From positions 25,609-89,608 of the forward strand of contig CAIJRK010000069.1 in assembly GCA_903823025.1 (NCBI GenBank): DNA of 64,000 nucleotides, written 5' to 3'. Under the pieces are notes generated by a model, which saw only the letters and a program-made list of their open reading frames with translations, was not told the DNA's origin and made no database searches. Made by a program: the position numbers and the translations under genes. Origin of the DNA: an uncultured beta proteobacterium (lineage in GTDB: Bacteria; Pseudomonadota; Gammaproteobacteria; Burkholderiales; Burkholderiaceae_C). Positions 36,108 to 45,800 of this stretch are shown here, in pieces. Position 1 is the stretch's first letter. Each line of letters opens with the position of its first letter.

Positions 36108-37393
36108 GTGCGGAGTGGCAAGAAGCCCAGCTTTCTGAACTCATTACGGTAAAGCACGGCTTCGCATTCAAGGGCGAGCATTTCAGTGATTCCGCTACAG
36201 CCTATCAGTTGGTGACGCCCGGTAACTTCTCGATTGGAGGAGGTTTTCAGCTAGGCAAAGGGAAGTATTACAACGGCCCAGTTCCCAACGACTATGTTCT
36301 TCAAAAGGGCGAAGTTGTCGTAACGATGACAGACCTCAGTAAAGCTGCTGACACGCTGGGCTTCGCTGCCGTAATTCCAAAAACGCAAGGTACCACTTGG
36401 CTGCATAACCAGCGAGTTGGACTAATAGAAGTCCGCCCAAACGCTCCTCTAACCTTGGGTTTTGTTCACTATTTGATGAGGACCAGTGAATATCGCCACT
36501 GGGTCGTTTCGAGTGCCACTGGATCAACGGTCAAACACACAGCGCCTAGTCGTATATGTAGCTATCGCTTTAGATTGCCACCAGTTTCGGATCAAATTGG
36601 TATTGCCAATATATTGACAGCCCTTGACGACCGCATCACCCTCCTGCGCGAAACCAATGCCACGCTGGAAGCCATCGCCCAGGCGCTGTTCAAGTCGTGG
36701 TTTGTCGATTTCGACCCCGTGCGCGCCAAGCTGGAAGGCCGCGCCCCCGAAGGCATGGATGAAGCCACCGCCCGACTGTTTCCCGACAGCTTCGAGGAAT
36801 CGGAGTTGGGCTTGGTGCCGAGGGGGTGGCGGGTGGAGTCCGTCTACACCGTATCAACCTTGATTTACGGCGCACCGTTTGCGTCCAAACAATTCAACTC
36901 GAACCGCGATGGCGCACCGCTCATTCGGATACGCGATTTGCGTGACGAAGCTCCCGGAGTCTTCACGCCAGAGGTGCACCCAAAAGGCTACATGGTTCAA
37001 CCAGGGGACATTGTGGTCGGCATGGATGGCGAATTCCGGGCTTACTTGTGGGGTGGTGAGCCCGCTTGGCTAAATCAGCGAGTTTGCGTTGTTGCACCTA
37101 AAGCGGGATGCCCTGCTGCGTTTGTCCATCGAGCCATCATGCCCCTGCTTGCAGCGGTTGAAGCGTCAGAAACTGCCACGACGGTAATTCACTTGGGAAA
37201 GAACGACATTGATCGGTTCAGAATACTGGTTCCTGATGCGCGTGTACTCGCTGCCTTTGGCAAGTTGACTGGTGGCCTGTATTCCAAAATCGTCAATAGC
37301 AAGCAAAGCGCAAGAACCCTAGCCACCCTGCGCGACACCCTGCTGCCGCGCCTGATCTCGGGTCAGTTGCGGCTAACCCTAGAATCAAACTGA
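36104..37393 (+). CDS. hsdS: Type I restriction-modification specificity subunit HsdS
   Basis: A 429-residue subunit that determines the target sequence. It has two target-recognition domains (about 1-155 and 235-385), each followed by a conserved helical spacer (ALDDRITLLRETNATLEAIA and RTLATLRDTLLPRLISGQL). The first spacer carries the insertion FKSWFVDFDPVRAKLEGR, common in this HsdS subgroup. The target site cannot be read from the sequence. It ends 26 bases before the HipA_2 gene. Confidence 0.9.
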   Translation: MSAEWQEAQLSELITVKHGFAFKGEHFSDSATAYQLVTPGNFSIGGGFQLGKGKYYNGPVPNDYVLQKGEVVVTMTDLSKAADTLGFAAVIPKTQGTTWLHNQRVGLIEVRPNAPLTLGFVHYLMRTSEYRHWVVSSATGSTVKHTAPSRICSYRFRLPPVSDQIGIANILTALDDRITLLRETNATLEAIAQALFKSWFVDFDPVRAKLEGRAPEGMDEATARLFPDSFEESELGLVPRGWRVESVYTVSTLIYGAPFASKQFNSNRDGAPLIRIRDLRDEAPGVFTPEVHPKGYMVQPGDIVVGMDGEFRAYLWGGEPAWLNQRVCVVAPKAGCPAAFVHRAIMPLLAAVEASETATTVIHLGKNDIDRFRILVPDARVLAAFGKLTGGLYSKIVNSKQSARTLATLRDTLLPRLISGQLRLTLESN

Positions 37394-37419
37394 ATAGAGT
37401 CAAAAATTAGGGAGTGCAA

Positions 37420-38124
37420 ATGTCCAGAATTCTTGTTGGTGTGCTTCAACCCGGCGCACGCTTGCTGGGTGCGGGCATTAATGGTGCCCGGCGCGGCGTA
37501 GCCATGTTTGACGGGCAACCCAGAGGGGTTATTGTCAAAAATTGCCCACCGCAGGAACTGGCTGCGGAGTGTTTTTGTGCTTTGCTCGCAGATGCCTTGT
37601 CCGTGAATTCACCGCCTGTTGGTATTGTTTTTGAAGGGAAAACGCCTCTGTTTGCCAGCATTGATGTGCAAGCGCCCAATTTGATGCAGCAGTTTTGCAT
37701 CAACCCGGATGCACCCAACAGCGCCGAGTTGCAGGTGTTGGTGGATGAATTGGTGCAGTGGGTGGGCTTGGGGCGCCTGATTGCACTGGATGTTCTGGTG
37801 CGCAATGCCGACCGCAACCCAGGCAATTTACTGACTGATGGGCAGGACTATTGGGCGATTGATCACGGGCAAACTTTGGATTTGTTTCCGTATCAACGCC
37901 ACAAGACGTATCGGGTGATTTCCCAGTTTTCAAACGCCTTGGTTTGTGCCAATATTGAAAGCAGCGCCATTAGCAATGCGTTGACCTTCCCCACGGGCTG
38001 CGAGTTGCCTGCGTGGCATGCCGTTGGCAACCATGCTTTGGTTGCAGCTTATGCACAGGGGTTTGCCCAAGCAGTTGCCAGCCGCCTGCCTTCTCTTGCA
38101 TCTTCCATAAAGGGGCTTTTATGA
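37420..38124 (+). CDS. HipA_2-type kinase
   Basis: A 234-residue protein of the compact HipA_2 group (HipA-related kinases). The catalytic loop is VRNADRNPGN (about 126-135), and the metal-binding motif IDHG follows in place of the DFG-like motif. The N-terminal glycine-rich segment GAGINGARRGVAMF should bind ATP. ATG 37420 has an AGGGAG site; a GTG two codons upstream is possible. It overlaps the next gene by 4 bases. Unlike hipBA loci there is no HTH antitoxin next to it. Confidence 0.78.
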   Translation: MSRILVGVLQPGARLLGAGINGARRGVAMFDGQPRGVIVKNCPPQELAAECFCALLADALSVNSPPVGIVFEGKTPLFASIDVQAPNLMQQFCINPDAPNSAELQVLVDELVQWVGLGRLIALDVLVRNADRNPGNLLTDGQDYWAIDHGQTLDLFPYQRHKTYRVISQFSNALVCANIESSAISNALTFPTGCELPAWHAVGNHALVAAYAQGFAQAVASRLPSLASSIKGLL

Positions 38125-38996
38125 ATACTCAAACAGCTGTAATTGATGTTCCCACACTACCTGCCCATACCGGTCAGTGGCGCGCCATCTATTGGGAGCC
38201 GGTTATGCAAACCGGGGAGCGTATTTGTGTGGGGTTTTTGACTTCATGGAATGGGCAAAATCGGGCGGTCGTGACGCTTCGTCCGGATTTGCTGGTGACT
38301 TTGTTTGGTGCGACTGGGCAAAAGGTGCAGATGTTGTTAGAGCGTGGGTTTCGCATGATGAATGCGCAACTTGGCAGCGGTCGCACTTTGACCGAGGTTA
38401 CCTCGCCGATGAGTGGTTTGTTTTTTGGGGCAGCAGAGGTATGCCACGCTAACGCCTATACCGAGTTGCTTCAAGTCGCCAAATTGATGAGTTCGAGTCT
38501 TTCCACACTGGCTGAACCTGATAACCCGGACTCCGCTGATGAAGTCGATGCTCGCCCCGAGCAAGCGCAGCCCGCACGGCAGTTCGTTACGCGCGTGCGC
38601 GATCTGGCCGTAAAACGGGATGTGAGGGTGGCAAGTTGTTTCAATAAGGACGTAGCGCTCAAGAGCAGCCGCCGCTTAACCCGTTTTGGCTTTATGTCGG
38701 ATTCGTTGGTGGCGCACTTTGGATTACTTCAACCCAACAGCAATATTCGTAATTCGGTTCGAATGACTCGGGGCTTAATTACTGAGCTGACATTGGCCGA
38801 ACGTGCCAGTGGTCGGAAAAGTTTGCTGATTCTTGGGTTCCCACCACTCGCAAGTCCGACTTTGAGCGATAAAGAGCGCCATGCTATTGCAGACTACAAA
38901 GAGGAGTTGGCTCTGGAGGCCCAGGAATTCAATATTCGCTTTGCTGGCGCAGACAACGACAGCGCGGCTTGCGATGCGTTAATGGCAGCGCTGTAA
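38121..38996 (+). CDS. Unrecognised partner of the HipA_2 kinase
   Basis: A 291-residue soluble protein that I do not recognise. The N-terminal segment GQWRAIYWEPVMQTGERICVG is reminiscent of DUF3037-like proteins that commonly pair with HipA_2 kinases, but length and sequence differ. The middle (about 150-185) is acidic and low in complexity (DNPDSADEVDARPEQAQPAR), likely a linker. The C-terminal domain begins near 190. Start and stop overlap with the kinase (ATGA) makes the pair a translational unit; it may be a substrate or a neutralising partner. Confidence 0.6.
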   Translation: MNTQTAVIDVPTLPAHTGQWRAIYWEPVMQTGERICVGFLTSWNGQNRAVVTLRPDLLVTLFGATGQKVQMLLERGFRMMNAQLGSGRTLTEVTSPMSGLFFGAAEVCHANAYTELLQVAKLMSSSLSTLAEPDNPDSADEVDARPEQAQPARQFVTRVRDLAVKRDVRVASCFNKDVALKSSRRLTRFGFMSDSLVAHFGLLQPNSNIRNSVRMTRGLITELTLAERASGRKSLLILGFPPLASPTLSDKERHAIADYKEELALEAQEFNIRFAGADNDSAACDALMAAL

Positions 38997-39320
38997 TAGC
39001 CGAAAAGCGCTGACTTGGGGTTTTGCCAAAAGCCCCGATGAACCCACCGAGGCGATAACGCCGACCAGGAACCCCCAATCCACTTGAACGGTACTTTAAC
39101 CCGTAATACGCACCAAACAGAGTGCAGTGCAATCACTATGCTTTTAATAGCTGCTCGCGAACATCCCACGGGGGTTAAAGGCCTATTTGATACACAACGC
39201 TGCGCCATGGCACCAGTCCACCGGCAATCTGTATAAAAACCCGCGTTTTCTATACACATCGCGACTAACATGTCTAAATAATCACGCTTTTTAGACATAT
39301 AGCCGCTGAGGGAGCCTTCC
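38997..39320. other. Regulatory spacer upstream of fic
   Basis: 324 bases with no supported gene. The first half shows no clear signal. The last 90 bases hold two inverted repeats just before the fic start, listed separately, and a GAGGGAG ribosome-binding site at 39309. An open frame on the minus strand (38894-39436) crosses the whole spacer and both neighbours and is not credible. Confidence 0.5.
39231..39298. promoter_or_regulatory. Two inverted repeats before the Fic gene
   Basis: Repeat 1 (39231-39255) has outer arms GTATA and TATAC with largely symmetrical interior bases. Repeat 2 has perfect 9-base arms ATGTCTAAA (39270-39278) and TTTAGACAT (39290-39298). The second ends 22 bases before the fic ATG. 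The arrangement fits promoter-operator control, possibly by the winged-helix domain of the Fic protein itself. Confidence 0.5.
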
Positions 39321-40397
39321 ATGCCATTTGACCGTAGCCAGCCGTATAACGATCTGCCTTTATTGCCGCCTGGCGTTGATCTGGAAACCAAGGCCGTTCT
39401 GAAGCAGGCCATCACGGCCAACCGGGTGCTCGCCAACTTGCGTGGGCTGGCGGCGCAGATTCCGAATCAGGGGATGCTGATCAACAGCATTGTGTTGCAA
39501 GAAGCGCGGCTCTCGTCAGAGATTGAAAATATTGTCACCACCAATGACGAGCTGTACCGCGCCGATGCCGACGCTGACGGCAAAACCGATCCCCATACCA
39601 AAGAAGTGTTGCGCTATCGCCAAGCACTGAATCATGGTTTTCAGGCGCTGAAAACTCGACCGCTCAGTACCAATTTGTTCATTGAGATGGTTCAGATCAT
39701 CAAGAAAATGGATTTTCAGGTACGTAAACTTCCCGGCACGGCCTTGAAAAACGAACACGGCGCGGTGGTGTACACCCCGCCTGTTGGGGAGGCCGTGATT
39801 CGTGACAAGCTGGCTAATCTGGAACAATTCATTCACGCTGATGACGACCTGGACCCGCTCATCAAGATGGCTGTCATGCACTACCAGTTTGAAGCTATCC
39901 ACCCTTTTGACGATGGCAACGGACGGACCGGGCGCATCTTGAATTTGCTGTTTTTGGTTGAGAAGGGGTTACTTGATATTCCCGTTCTGTTTTTGTCGCG
40001 CTACATCATTGCCAATAAGGCCGCGTACTACGAAGGTTTGCGAAGCGTGACCGAGCGGCATGAGTGGGAAAACTGGTTACTGTTCATGCTGAGAGCTGTG
40101 GAGAGTACGGCGCAGCAGACCTTTGACCAAGTGACGCGCATTCGCACCCTGATGGCGCAAGTCCGGGAACAAGTCCAGCAGCAAGCGCCAACTATTTACA
40201 GCAAAGACCTGATCGAGGTCATCTTCCAGCACCCCTATACAAAAATTCAATTTCTGGTGGATGCCAACATTGCGAAGCGGCAGACGGCATCTGTGTATTT
40301 GCAGACCTTGGCCGGATTGGGTTTTTTGCGCCAGAGCAAGCATGGACGAGAAATGTATTACATCAACGACGCTTTGTTTGCCGAGTTGGTGAAGTGA
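39321..40397 (+). CDS. Fic-domain AMPylase, class II (SoFic-like), with C-terminal winged helix
   Basis: A 358-residue protein. The catalytic motif HPFDDGNGRTGR (194-205) is complete, so it should transfer AMP (or another NMP) to protein hydroxyls. The inhibitory helix motif S-x3-E-N is at 65-70 (SSEIEN), upstream of the Fic core, which makes it a self-inhibited class II enzyme. The C-terminal 80 residues (IAKRQTASVYLQTLAGLGFL) form a winged helix. Inverted repeats flank the gene on both sides. Targets are unknown; it sits inside the type I restriction island. Confidence 0.9.
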   Translation: MPFDRSQPYNDLPLLPPGVDLETKAVLKQAITANRVLANLRGLAAQIPNQGMLINSIVLQEARLSSEIENIVTTNDELYRADADADGKTDPHTKEVLRYRQALNHGFQALKTRPLSTNLFIEMVQIIKKMDFQVRKLPGTALKNEHGAVVYTPPVGEAVIRDKLANLEQFIHADDDLDPLIKMAVMHYQFEAIHPFDDGNGRTGRILNLLFLVEKGLLDIPVLFLSRYIIANKAAYYEGLRSVTERHEWENWLLFMLRAVESTAQQTFDQVTRIRTLMAQVREQVQQQAPTIYSKDLIEVIFQHPYTKIQFLVDANIAKRQTASVYLQTLAGLGFLRQSKHGREMYYINDALFAELVK

Positions 40398-40446
40398 GTT
40401 AATGTCGATGGCATCTACATATCATCCGAATGTGTCGATATTAATG

Positions 40447-40491
40447 TGAAAAATAAACATGTTTTTCATTCATGTCGATGCTTTCGACATG
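40447..40491. promoter_or_regulatory. Inverted repeats downstream of fic
   Basis: Two elements lie between fic and the LprI-like gene: TGAAAAA/TTTTTCA (40447-40453 and 40462-40468), enclosing AAACATGTTT, and perfect 8-base arms CATGTCGA/TCGACATG (40471-40478 and 40484-40491). The motif ATGTCGA or TGTCGAT recurs at 40402 and 40433. They may control the LprI-like gene or end fic transcription. Confidence 0.4.
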
Positions 40492-40587
40492 AAACACAAA
40501 GGGGCACATGACCGAAGGCCAACTTGAACACAAACTCTGTCCACTTGAACTTCAGTTTCAATCCATCCACCTTCTTGAACCTGCCTC

Positions 40588-40977
40588 ATGAAAATCATCA
40601 CTTTTCTCTGCACCGTCCTCGTCCTCGTGGGCGCAACCCAGGGCGTCAGCGCCCATGACATCGGCATAGGCAAGTCGTACTCGGCCTGCATGGACCACAA
40701 CGAAGACACCATGATCGGGTGCATCACCGTCGAGTTCAAGCGTCAGGATGTTCGCCTCAACAAAGCCTACAAAGCCCTGATGGCCGAGTTGCCGCCACCG
40801 CGCAAAACCGCCTTGCAAGAAGCACAACGGGCGTGGCTCAAATTTCGTGATGCCAATTGCGGCTTCTACAACGATCCCGACGGCGGCTCGCTGGCCCTCG
40901 TGAACGCCAACGACTGCATGATGACCGCCACCGCCGCGCGTGCCCGTGAGTTGGAGGGGTTCCGGCAGAATGACTAA
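40588..40977 (+). CDS. LprI-like (DUF1311) exported protein
   Basis: A 129-residue secreted protein with a signal peptide (1-22, ending SAH). The mature part has the LprI/DUF1311 pattern: paired cysteines (C34 in YSACMDHNEDTMIGC), a helical segment RLNKAYKALMAEL, and AQRAWLKFRDANC. The family includes the mycobacterial lysozyme inhibitor LprI; function here is unproven. It is out of place among cytoplasmic defence genes and may be a passenger. Confidence 0.8.
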   Translation: MKIITFLCTVLVLVGATQGVSAHDIGIGKSYSACMDHNEDTMIGCITVEFKRQDVRLNKAYKALMAELPPPRKTALQEAQRAWLKFRDANCGFYNDPDGGSLALVNANDCMMTATAARARELEGFRQND

Positions 40978-41021
40978 TTTATTTTCGCCATGAATCGCTC
41001 ACTTGAAGAAAGAAGGTCACG

Positions 41022-42116
41022 ATGACCACGCTTGGACGTTTACAACACATCAAACTCAAGGGCTTTCGCTCCATCCGTGAATTGGATCTGGCGCTGTTGC
41101 CGCTGAACATCTTGATAGGCTCGAATGGCGCGGGCAAGTCCAACTTCATCAGCTTTTTCAAGTTCATGAACAAGCTGCTGGAGAAAGACTTGCAGTTGCA
41201 TGTGCGCACCCAGTTGAACGGAGCCGACCGCACTTTGTTTTTTGGGCGCAAGACGACTGAAAAGCTCTGGATGGACTTGCATTTCAGCCCCAATGGCTAC
41301 CGGGCAGAACTGGTGCCCACGACGGATGACACTTTGGTTTTTGCCAAAGAATACGTGCTTTTTTACGGGGATGAGATCGGCTACAAGGGGGGCACCCAGA
41401 TGCACGCGTTGGCGACGGCTGGCGCACTGGAGTCGGCCTTACCGCAAGCTGGCACTCTGCGCGCCGCCCATCACGTCGCAGGTTACCTGCAAGACTGGAA
41501 GGTTTATCACTTCCACGACACCAGCGATACCGCCAAAGTAAAGGCGGCGTACAGCATTCATGCCTCTGACCGGCTAATGGCGCAGGGTGACAACTTGGCG
41601 GCATTCTTGTACGGCATTAGGGAGACCGATGCGTTCACGCGCATCGTGCGTACCATCCAACGGGTTGCGCCATATTTTCAAAACTTCATTTTCCAACCCG
41701 AAGCCAATGACCTGATTCGCCTGCGCTGGAAGCATAAAGGCAGTGAAGATTATTTTGACGCCACCATGCTGTCAGACGGCACCTTGCGCTTTATCTGCCT
41801 GGCAACCCTGCTGCTTCAGCCCAATTTGCCCACCATTATTTTGCTCGACGAGCCTGAGCTGGGCTTGCACCCGTTTGCCATGCAATTATTGGCGGCGCTG
41901 ATGCGCTCTGCCAGTGAAAAAACCCAGATCATTGCATCCACCCAATCCGTGACGCTGGCCAACCAATTTGGCTGGCAAGACATGGTGGTGGTGGATCAAA
42001 TCGACAACGCATCAGTGTTTCGCCGCTTGCAAGAGGCTGAGGTCGCTGAATGGCTCAAAACCTACAAGTTGGGTGATGTGTGGGAGATGAATGTGTTGGG
42101 GGGAACGCCCGAATGA
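41022..42116 (+). CDS. RecF/OLD-like AAA ATPase
   Basis: A 364-residue ABC/SMC-type ATPase. Walker A is IGSNGAGKSNF (33-43), preceded by the typical KLKGFRSIRELDL strand. The signature LSDGTLRFICL and Walker B TIILLDEPELGLHP are present, and STQSVTLANQF is the H-loop region. Such ATPases act with a nuclease partner. Here the partner is the DUF4276 protein encoded with a 4-base overlap, giving a split arrangement that resembles OLD-family ATPase-TOPRIM enzymes. Confidence 0.82.
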   Translation: MTTLGRLQHIKLKGFRSIRELDLALLPLNILIGSNGAGKSNFISFFKFMNKLLEKDLQLHVRTQLNGADRTLFFGRKTTEKLWMDLHFSPNGYRAELVPTTDDTLVFAKEYVLFYGDEIGYKGGTQMHALATAGALESALPQAGTLRAAHHVAGYLQDWKVYHFHDTSDTAKVKAAYSIHASDRLMAQGDNLAAFLYGIRETDAFTRIVRTIQRVAPYFQNFIFQPEANDLIRLRWKHKGSEDYFDATMLSDGTLRFICLATLLLQPNLPTIILLDEPELGLHPFAMQLLAALMRSASEKTQIIASTQSVTLANQFGWQDMVVVDQIDNASVFRRLQEAEVAEWLKTYKLGDVWEMNVLGGTPE

Positions 42117-42718
42117 TCCGCCTTGGCATTAGCGTGGAGGGCGCGACAGAGCGCGAATTTGTGAGTCGTTTGCTGCAGCCACATCTGGCTGAGTTCGGGC
42201 TGGCAGTCACGGCGGTTGATCTGCGCGGCAATGTGAGTCTGGACAAAATTCGCACAGTGTTGCCCGCCTTGTTAGGAGGCTTTCAATTTATCAGCACCCT
42301 TTACGACTTCTACGGTTTCAAGGGGCGCGATGAGCGAAGCATCGACCAGCTCGAAGTGGCCATTGGCGAACTGGTTGACGTGGCGCAACGCACGCGACTA
42401 ATCCCTTACGTGCAGCGGTATGAGTTTGAGGCTTTGCTTTTTGCCGTACCGCAGCAGGCCGTGGCTTGGCTGCAAGGCTCTGCGGCGCAGTTGGAAGAAA
42501 TGCAACAAGCAGTCAGGCGATCTGGTTCGCCAGAGTTAGTTAACGACAGCTATGAAACCAGCCCCTCGCATCGTATGCAAAAGCTTTTTGCCGGATACGA
42601 CAAAAAATTGCATGGCCCGGAAATTGTGGAGTTAGCCGGATTAGCGGCTATTCGCAAGACATGCCCGCGTTTTGATGCCTGGGTATCCCGTTTGGAAATA
42701 CTGGCCCGGACTGAATAG
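42113..42718 (+). CDS. DUF4276 (TOPRIM-like) partner of the ATPase
   Basis: A 201-residue protein. The N-terminus, MIRLGISVEGATEREFV, is the TOPRIM-like glutamate motif of DUF4276, with later acidic positions in STLYDFYGFKGRDE. The segment QRYEFEALLFAV is also typical of the family. ATG 42113 lies within the ATPase stop (ATGA). By analogy with OLD and PARIS systems the pair may sense phage and cut nucleic acid, but no function is established for this exact pairing. Confidence 0.8.
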   Translation: MIRLGISVEGATEREFVSRLLQPHLAEFGLAVTAVDLRGNVSLDKIRTVLPALLGGFQFISTLYDFYGFKGRDERSIDQLEVAIGELVDVAQRTRLIPYVQRYEFEALLFAVPQQAVAWLQGSAAQLEEMQQAVRRSGSPELVNDSYETSPSHRMQKLFAGYDKKLHGPEIVELAGLAAIRKTCPRFDAWVSRLEILARTE

Positions 42719-42837
42719 TGGAAACGATAGGCATAGGAAAACGTATTTTCTATGCCCACACAGACCCCGCTTGAACAACTCAACCCCGTTCAGGTCGAGA
42801 CGCCGACCCTCCTCAAAAATCCATCCCAAACCCCACC

Positions 42838-45800
42838 ATGACCGAAGACCAACTAGAACAAGAAACGCTGTCTTGGCTGCAGGATGTGGGCTACACCCAT
42901 GTTCATGGCGCTGTCATGGCGCCGGATGGTCAAACGCCTGAGCGGGCCAACTACCGCCAAGTGCTGCTCATTGCGAGGCTACGCGCCGCCATTGACCGCC
43001 TCAATCCCGGTGTCCCAACCGCCACCCGTGAAGATGCGCTTAAGCAGGTGCTGGATTTGGGGCATCCCGCGCTGCTGTCGGCCAACCGCTACTTTCACCG
43101 TTTGCTGGTGGCGGGCGTGCCCGTGCAATACCAGAAAGAAGGCGAGACGCGAGGCGACTTTGTGCGCCTGATCGACTGGGCGCACCCCGAGCACAACGAC
43201 TGGCTGGCAGTCAATCAGTTCTCTATCAAAGGCCCGCATCACACGCGCCGCCCGGATATTATTTTGTTCATCAACGGCTTGCCACTGGTGCTGCTGGAGT
43301 TAAAGAACCCGGCTGACCTGAACGCCGATGTGTGGAAGGCTTACGACCAAATCCAGACCTACAAGGCGCAAATCCCCGACGTGTTCCAGACCAACGAAAT
43401 ACTGGTGATTTCGGACGGCACCGAGGCACTGCTGGGTTCGTTGTCTGCCGACCCTGAACGGTTTATGGCCTGGCGCACGATTGATGGCCTCACGCTGGAC
43501 CCGTTGGGTGAGTTCAATGAACTGCAAACGCTGGTGCGCGGCGTGTTGGCACCCGCCTATTTGCTGGACTACCTGCGCTACTTTGTGCTGTTTGAGGATG
43601 ACGGCGGCATCGTCAAAAAGATTGCGGGTTATCACCAGTTTCACGCGGTGCGGCTGGCGATTGCGCAAGTGGTGGCGGCCTCAAAACCCGGCGGCACACA
43701 AAAGGGCGGCGTGGTCTGGCACACGCAGGGCAGCGGCAAGAGCATCACCATGACTTGCTTTGCGGCGCGCGTGATGCAAACGCCAGAAATGCAGAACCCG
43801 ACCCTTGTGGTGATCACCGACCGCAACGACTTGGATGGCCAGTTGTTTGGCGTGTTCAGTCTGGCACAGGATTTGTTGCGTGAGCAGCCGGTGCAGGCGC
43901 GCACCCGCCAAGAGTTGCGCACCTTGCTGGCGAATCGACCGTCGGGCGGCATCGTGTTTGCCACCATTCAGAAGTTCATGCCGGGGGAAGACGAAGACAG
44001 TTACCCGGTGTTATCTGAGCGTCATAACGTTGTGGTGATAGCCGACGAGGCGCACCGCACGCAATACGGCTTTGAGGCCAAACTCAAGACACGCCGGGCG
44101 ATTCAGACGGCAGTCACCGGCGACGGCTGGGTGTCTGCGCACCACGCAGAATTTGCGCCGCCCGCGTATGACGCAAGCCTCAGCACCGACCGCTATCAAG
44201 CCGGTTACGCCCAGCACTTGCGGGACGCGTTGCCACACGCCACTTTTATTGCCTTCACCGGCACACCCGTGAGCAGCACCGACCGCGACACCCGCGCCGT
44301 GTTTGGCGACTACATCCATGTTTACGACATGCAACAAGCTAAAGAAGACGGAGCCACGGTTGCCATTTATTACGAATCACGGCTTGCCAAGCTCAGTCTG
44401 GATGGCGCAGACCTTATCCAGCTTGACGCCGATGTGGACGAGCTGGCCGAGGACGACGAAGAAAGCCAGCAAGCCAAACTCAAAAGCCGTTGGGCCGCGC
44501 TGGAAAAAGTGGTAGGAGCGGTGCCGCGTATCGCCCGTGTGGCCGCTGATCTGGTTGCGCACTTTGAGCAACGCAACACGGCTCAAACCGGCAAAGCGAT
44601 GGGGGTCGCCATGAGCCGCGACATTGGCGTGCATCTCTACAACGAGATCATCCAGCTGCGCCCCGACTGGCACAACGATGACCCCGAACTGGGCGCTATC
44701 AAGATCGTCATGACTGGCTCAGCCAGCGACAAAGCCTTGCTGCGCCCCCACATCTACAGCGCCCAAACCAAGAAGCGGCTTGAAAAACGCTTCAAAGACC
44801 CCGCTGATGCGCTGCGGCTGGTGATCGTGCGCGATATGTGGCTGACCGGCTTTGACGCGCCCTGCGTGCATACGCTGTACGTGGATAAACCCATGAAAGG
44901 CCACAACCTGATGCAGGCCATCGCCCGCGTCAACCGCGTGTTCAAGGACAAACAAGGCGGTCTGGTGGTGGACTACATCGGCATCGGCAACGAGTTGAAA
45001 GCCGCCATGAAGGAGTACACGCAAGCCAAAGGTCGTGGCCGTCCGACGGTGGACGCCCACGAAGCTTTCAGCGTGGTGCAGGAAAAGATGGACGTGCTGC
45101 ACGCGCTGTTGCACGGTTTTGACTACAGCGGTTTTCTCACAGGCGGTCACAAAACCCTGGCCGGGGTCGCCAACCATGTGCTGGGCCTCACAACCGGCGA
45201 TGCCGGACAAGGGCGGCGCGACGGTAAAAAACGTTTTGCTGACACGGCACTGGCCATGAGTCAGGCCTTTACGCTGTGCTGCACCTTGGATGAAGCCAAG
45301 GCGGTGCGCGAAGAAGTCGCGTTCATGCAAGGCGTCAAAGTCATCCTGACGAAGAAGGAAACGTCAGCCAAGAGGCGCACCGACGAAGCCCGAGAGCTGG
45401 CGATTCGTCAGATCATCAGTCAGGCGGTGGTGTCTGAGTGTGTGGTGGACATCTTTGACGCAGTCGGTCTGGATAAACCCAACATCGGCCTGCTCGATGA
45501 TGAATTTCTGGCACAAGTGCGTGATTTGCCAGAAAAAAACCTGGCCGTGGAGTTGTTGGAGCGGCTGCTGGCAGGTGAAATTAAAAGCCGCTTTGCCAGC
45601 AACGTGGTGCAAAGCCGCAAGTTCTCCGAGCTACTCGCCAGCGTCATCGTCCGTTATCAAAACCGGGCCATTGAAACCGCGCAGGTGATGGAGGAATTGA
45701 TTGACATGGCCAAAAAGTTCCGGGAGGCAGCCTCCCGTGGCCACGCACTGGGACTGACCGACGATGAGGTCAAGTTCTACGACGCCTTGGCGAACAACGC

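Noticed and set aside
38894..39436. 180-codon minus-strand frame across the fic upstream region
   Set aside because: It overlaps the ends of two supported plus-strand genes and the inverted repeats, with no domain or ribosome-binding site.
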